From Clostridia bacterium (lineage in GTDB: Bacteria > Bacillota > Clostridia > DSM-8532 > SZUA-474), in NCBI GenBank assembly GCA_003251775.1, contig QKEK01000136.1, forward strand, positions 1-35,515: DNA of 35,515 nt, given 5' to 3'. This document shows, in pieces, positions 33,970 to 35,515 of the stretch (positions within the stretch are counted from its first letter, which is position 1; each line of letters starts with the position of its first letter). The translations under genes and the position numbers were made by a program. The notes under the pieces are model-generated. The model had not been told where the DNA came from. It searched no databases and saw only the letters and a program-made list of their open reading frames with translations.

Positions 33970-35505
33970 TTAGTTCCTACTCTTAAATGATAGTCTTAGC
34001 TGTAGAAGACATACGACGACTAACCCGAACAATGCTATCTTATATATCATATTGAAATTTGCGAGCTTGTTATTCTTTAGCTTTAATTCTTCGATTTCAG
34101 CTTGGTAGAAGTCCTCTGCTGTTTTTTTAGCCTCATTAGTAATAGAGTCGTTATAGGAATTAAAATAGTTAATTTCTATGCCTTTAGGGTAGTTAATAAG
34201 ACCTTTGTATTTTTTAAGAATATCTGTATACTTATACCCCCATATGCCTGCCATTTCTAAGCCATTAGTAACATTGTCGTCATACTCGCATAACAAAGAA
34301 ATTATTTCTTGAGCATTCTCACAGTGTTCTGTCATATATATAAAATCAGACAATCTCACATAGTTTCTATACTCTATGCCACTTATATAGCTCGATATTC
34401 TATCAGTACTATTAAATCCAGCAATAGGCTTATACCAAGCTTTAGTTTGATAATACTTACGCCACTGCTCTTGCTCCTTTTCAGAGAAGGTGTACCCATT
34501 ACGGGCAAGGATTTCAGTATAACTAAAGTATGCACTGGTATAAAGACTTTTTAATTCCTCCGTAAAATAACTTTCCTTGAATGGGTCAACAAAGTTTTCT
34601 GGTGATAGATAGAAAGAAAAGGGTACACCACTTCGATAATCTTCAAGGTCAAGCCTTAGATTAAGAGTACCATAATAATCTTTCCAAAAATATTTATCAC
34701 CCTCTGCTGGTTCTGATAATTGTCTTGGAGTAAAGTCTAAAAACTCACAATCATACTCATTTATAAATAGACGCTCAATATACAGATTTGAGTCTGGCTC
34801 AACATTTTGGAAATGCCACTCAATTCCGCTACCGTTATAGTAATAGTTTCTGGGGGTGGCATATATTTCTTGAAAAGAAAGCTTATCTGGAAAATCAACA
34901 TAGATATCTATTTTATCTATATTATCTTTCCATAAAGAGCCTGTCATAAGTACATAATCAGCTTGTTTTAGCATTTGGTCACCATACCCATACGTAACCT
35001 TTACTGATTTTCTTTCACCCTTATCAAAAGGCATCTTCCATGCGTATATATCCATTGGGTCCATTACATAATAATCCTCAGGAAACAAATTCTTTTCGAG
35101 CTTTTCCTGACTCATCTTAGACAGGCTTACTTCGTACTCCACCATACTAGGGTAGGAATATGCCTTAAAATCCTCAAGTGTTTTACCGTAATTCGCTATA
35201 TTAGGAAAACCGATATCAATTTCGGTCTCACAACCCATATTATAAAAATTAAATATAACCTCAACACTATGGTACTCTGAATAACCCTTAGTTTTACTAT
35301 CAAAGTGAATATTTATCACTTCACTTTCTAGCTTGATATTATCATTATTAATAGGAAATGCGACGCCTCCCGATATGTGAAGGGGAGGTGAATTAGCAAT
35401 GACAGTTTGGCAGTTTATAATAAGGACTAGGGTCACTATTAAAAGCACTGAATATTTTTTCAGATATTTAATAATTAGTTTTTCTTTGCTAGAGCTAAAA
35501 GACAA
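33970..35505 (-). CDS. Secreted, membrane-anchored DUF4424-like protein (possibly 5'-truncated)
   Basis: A 511-residue protein. An N-terminal signal-like helix (YSVLLIVTLVLIINCQTVIANSPP, about 18-40) is followed by a beta-rich region (IKLESEVINIHFD ... VEVIFNFYNMGCETEIDIGFPN) that resembles DUF4424-type domains. An about 150-residue alpha-helical part rich in Tyr follows, then one C-terminal helix (MIYKIALFGLVVVCLLQLRL). Such a layout suggests a cell-surface protein facing outside. The start may be TTG 35505, but the frame stays open to the window edge, so the true start may lie outside. Function unknown; the family call is tentative. Confidence 0.65.
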   Translation of the reverse strand: MSFSSSKEKLIIKYLKKYSVLLIVTLVLIINCQTVIANSPPLHISGGVAFPINNDNIKLESEVINIHFDSKTKGYSEYHSVEVIFNFYNMGCETEIDIGFPNIANYGKTLEDFKAYSYPSMVEYEVSLSKMSQEKLEKNLFPEDYYVMDPMDIYAWKMPFDKGERKSVKVTYGYGDQMLKQADYVLMTGSLWKDNIDKIDIYVDFPDKLSFQEIYATPRNYYYNGSGIEWHFQNVEPDSNLYIERLFINEYDCEFLDFTPRQLSEPAEGDKYFWKDYYGTLNLRLDLEDYRSGVPFSFYLSPENFVDPFKESYFTEELKSLYTSAYFSYTEILARNGYTFSEKEQEQWRKYYQTKAWYKPIAGFNSTDRISSYISGIEYRNYVRLSDFIYMTEHCENAQEIISLLCEYDDNVTNGLEMAGIWGYKYTDILKKYKGLINYPKGIEINYFNSYNDSITNEAKKTAEDFYQAEIEELKLKNNKLANFNMIYKIALFGLVVVCLLQLRLSFKSRN

Positions 35506-35515
35506 TTCAATATTA

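Overview
The window reads as chromosomal DNA of a low-GC, anaerobic, clostridial Firmicute. Reasons: A/T-rich intergenic DNA, strong Shine-Dalgarno (SD) sequences with frequent TTG/GTG starts, sigma-A type promoters, an oxygen-sensitive radical-SAM sulfatase-maturase of the Clostridium type, and clostridial-style RpoB/RpoC. A Lachnospirales-like host is my guess from gene content and is not proven.

Layout. 1-380: a tRNA operon (Met-CAT, Glu-TTC, Val-TAC) ending in a terminator shared with the convergent argB. 1.8-5.8 kb: an orphan MsmX/UgpC-type sugar ABC ATPase, a P-loop protein with an Asp23/Gls24-like tail, and an AraC-type regulator overlapping truA. 5.9-13.8 kb: a small conserved-looking protein, then rpoB-rpoC with its own consensus promoter and structured leader, separated from the usual ribosomal-protein neighbours. 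14.1-16.4 kb: cysE and cysS. 16.4-18.4 kb (minus): a three-gene membrane/regulatory cluster comprising a MotA-like mini membrane protein, a membrane-bound LuxR-type regulator whose membrane part also resembles MotA, and a zinc-ribbon membrane protein. 18.9-20.4 kb: a divergent guanylate-kinase-like protein and a LiaF-like membrane protein. 20.6-25.9 kb: an anaerobic sulfatase-maturase, then a minus-strand cluster of two DUF5058-type membrane proteins, a CapA-like phosphoesterase and an M20 peptidase. 26.2-27.5 kb: a split chromate-transporter (CHR) pair. 27.5-27.8 kb: tRNA-Leu and initiator tRNA-Met. 28.3-30.2 kb: a two-gene ATPase + HNH nuclease module of the Septu (PtuAB) kind. 30.2-35.5 kb (minus): a YfhO-type polytopic membrane protein, a membrane-anchored Mrr-like protein with a degenerate active site, and a secreted/membrane-anchored DUF4424-like protein cut near its start by the window edge.

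The most striking unexplained signal is a dispersed modular hairpin repeat. Full or partial copies abut argB, truA, rpoC and the guanylate-kinase-like gene, and fragments lie before the PtuAB-like operon and near the Mrr-like gene. Its main stem changes sequence between copies but remains paired, while the loop is conserved. One copy appears to supply the ribosome-binding site of argB. The second strongest lead is the MotA-like/LuxR membrane regulator pair. The best candidate defence system is the PtuAB-like module beside the initiator tRNA. All family assignments come from reading motifs; no database search was run.
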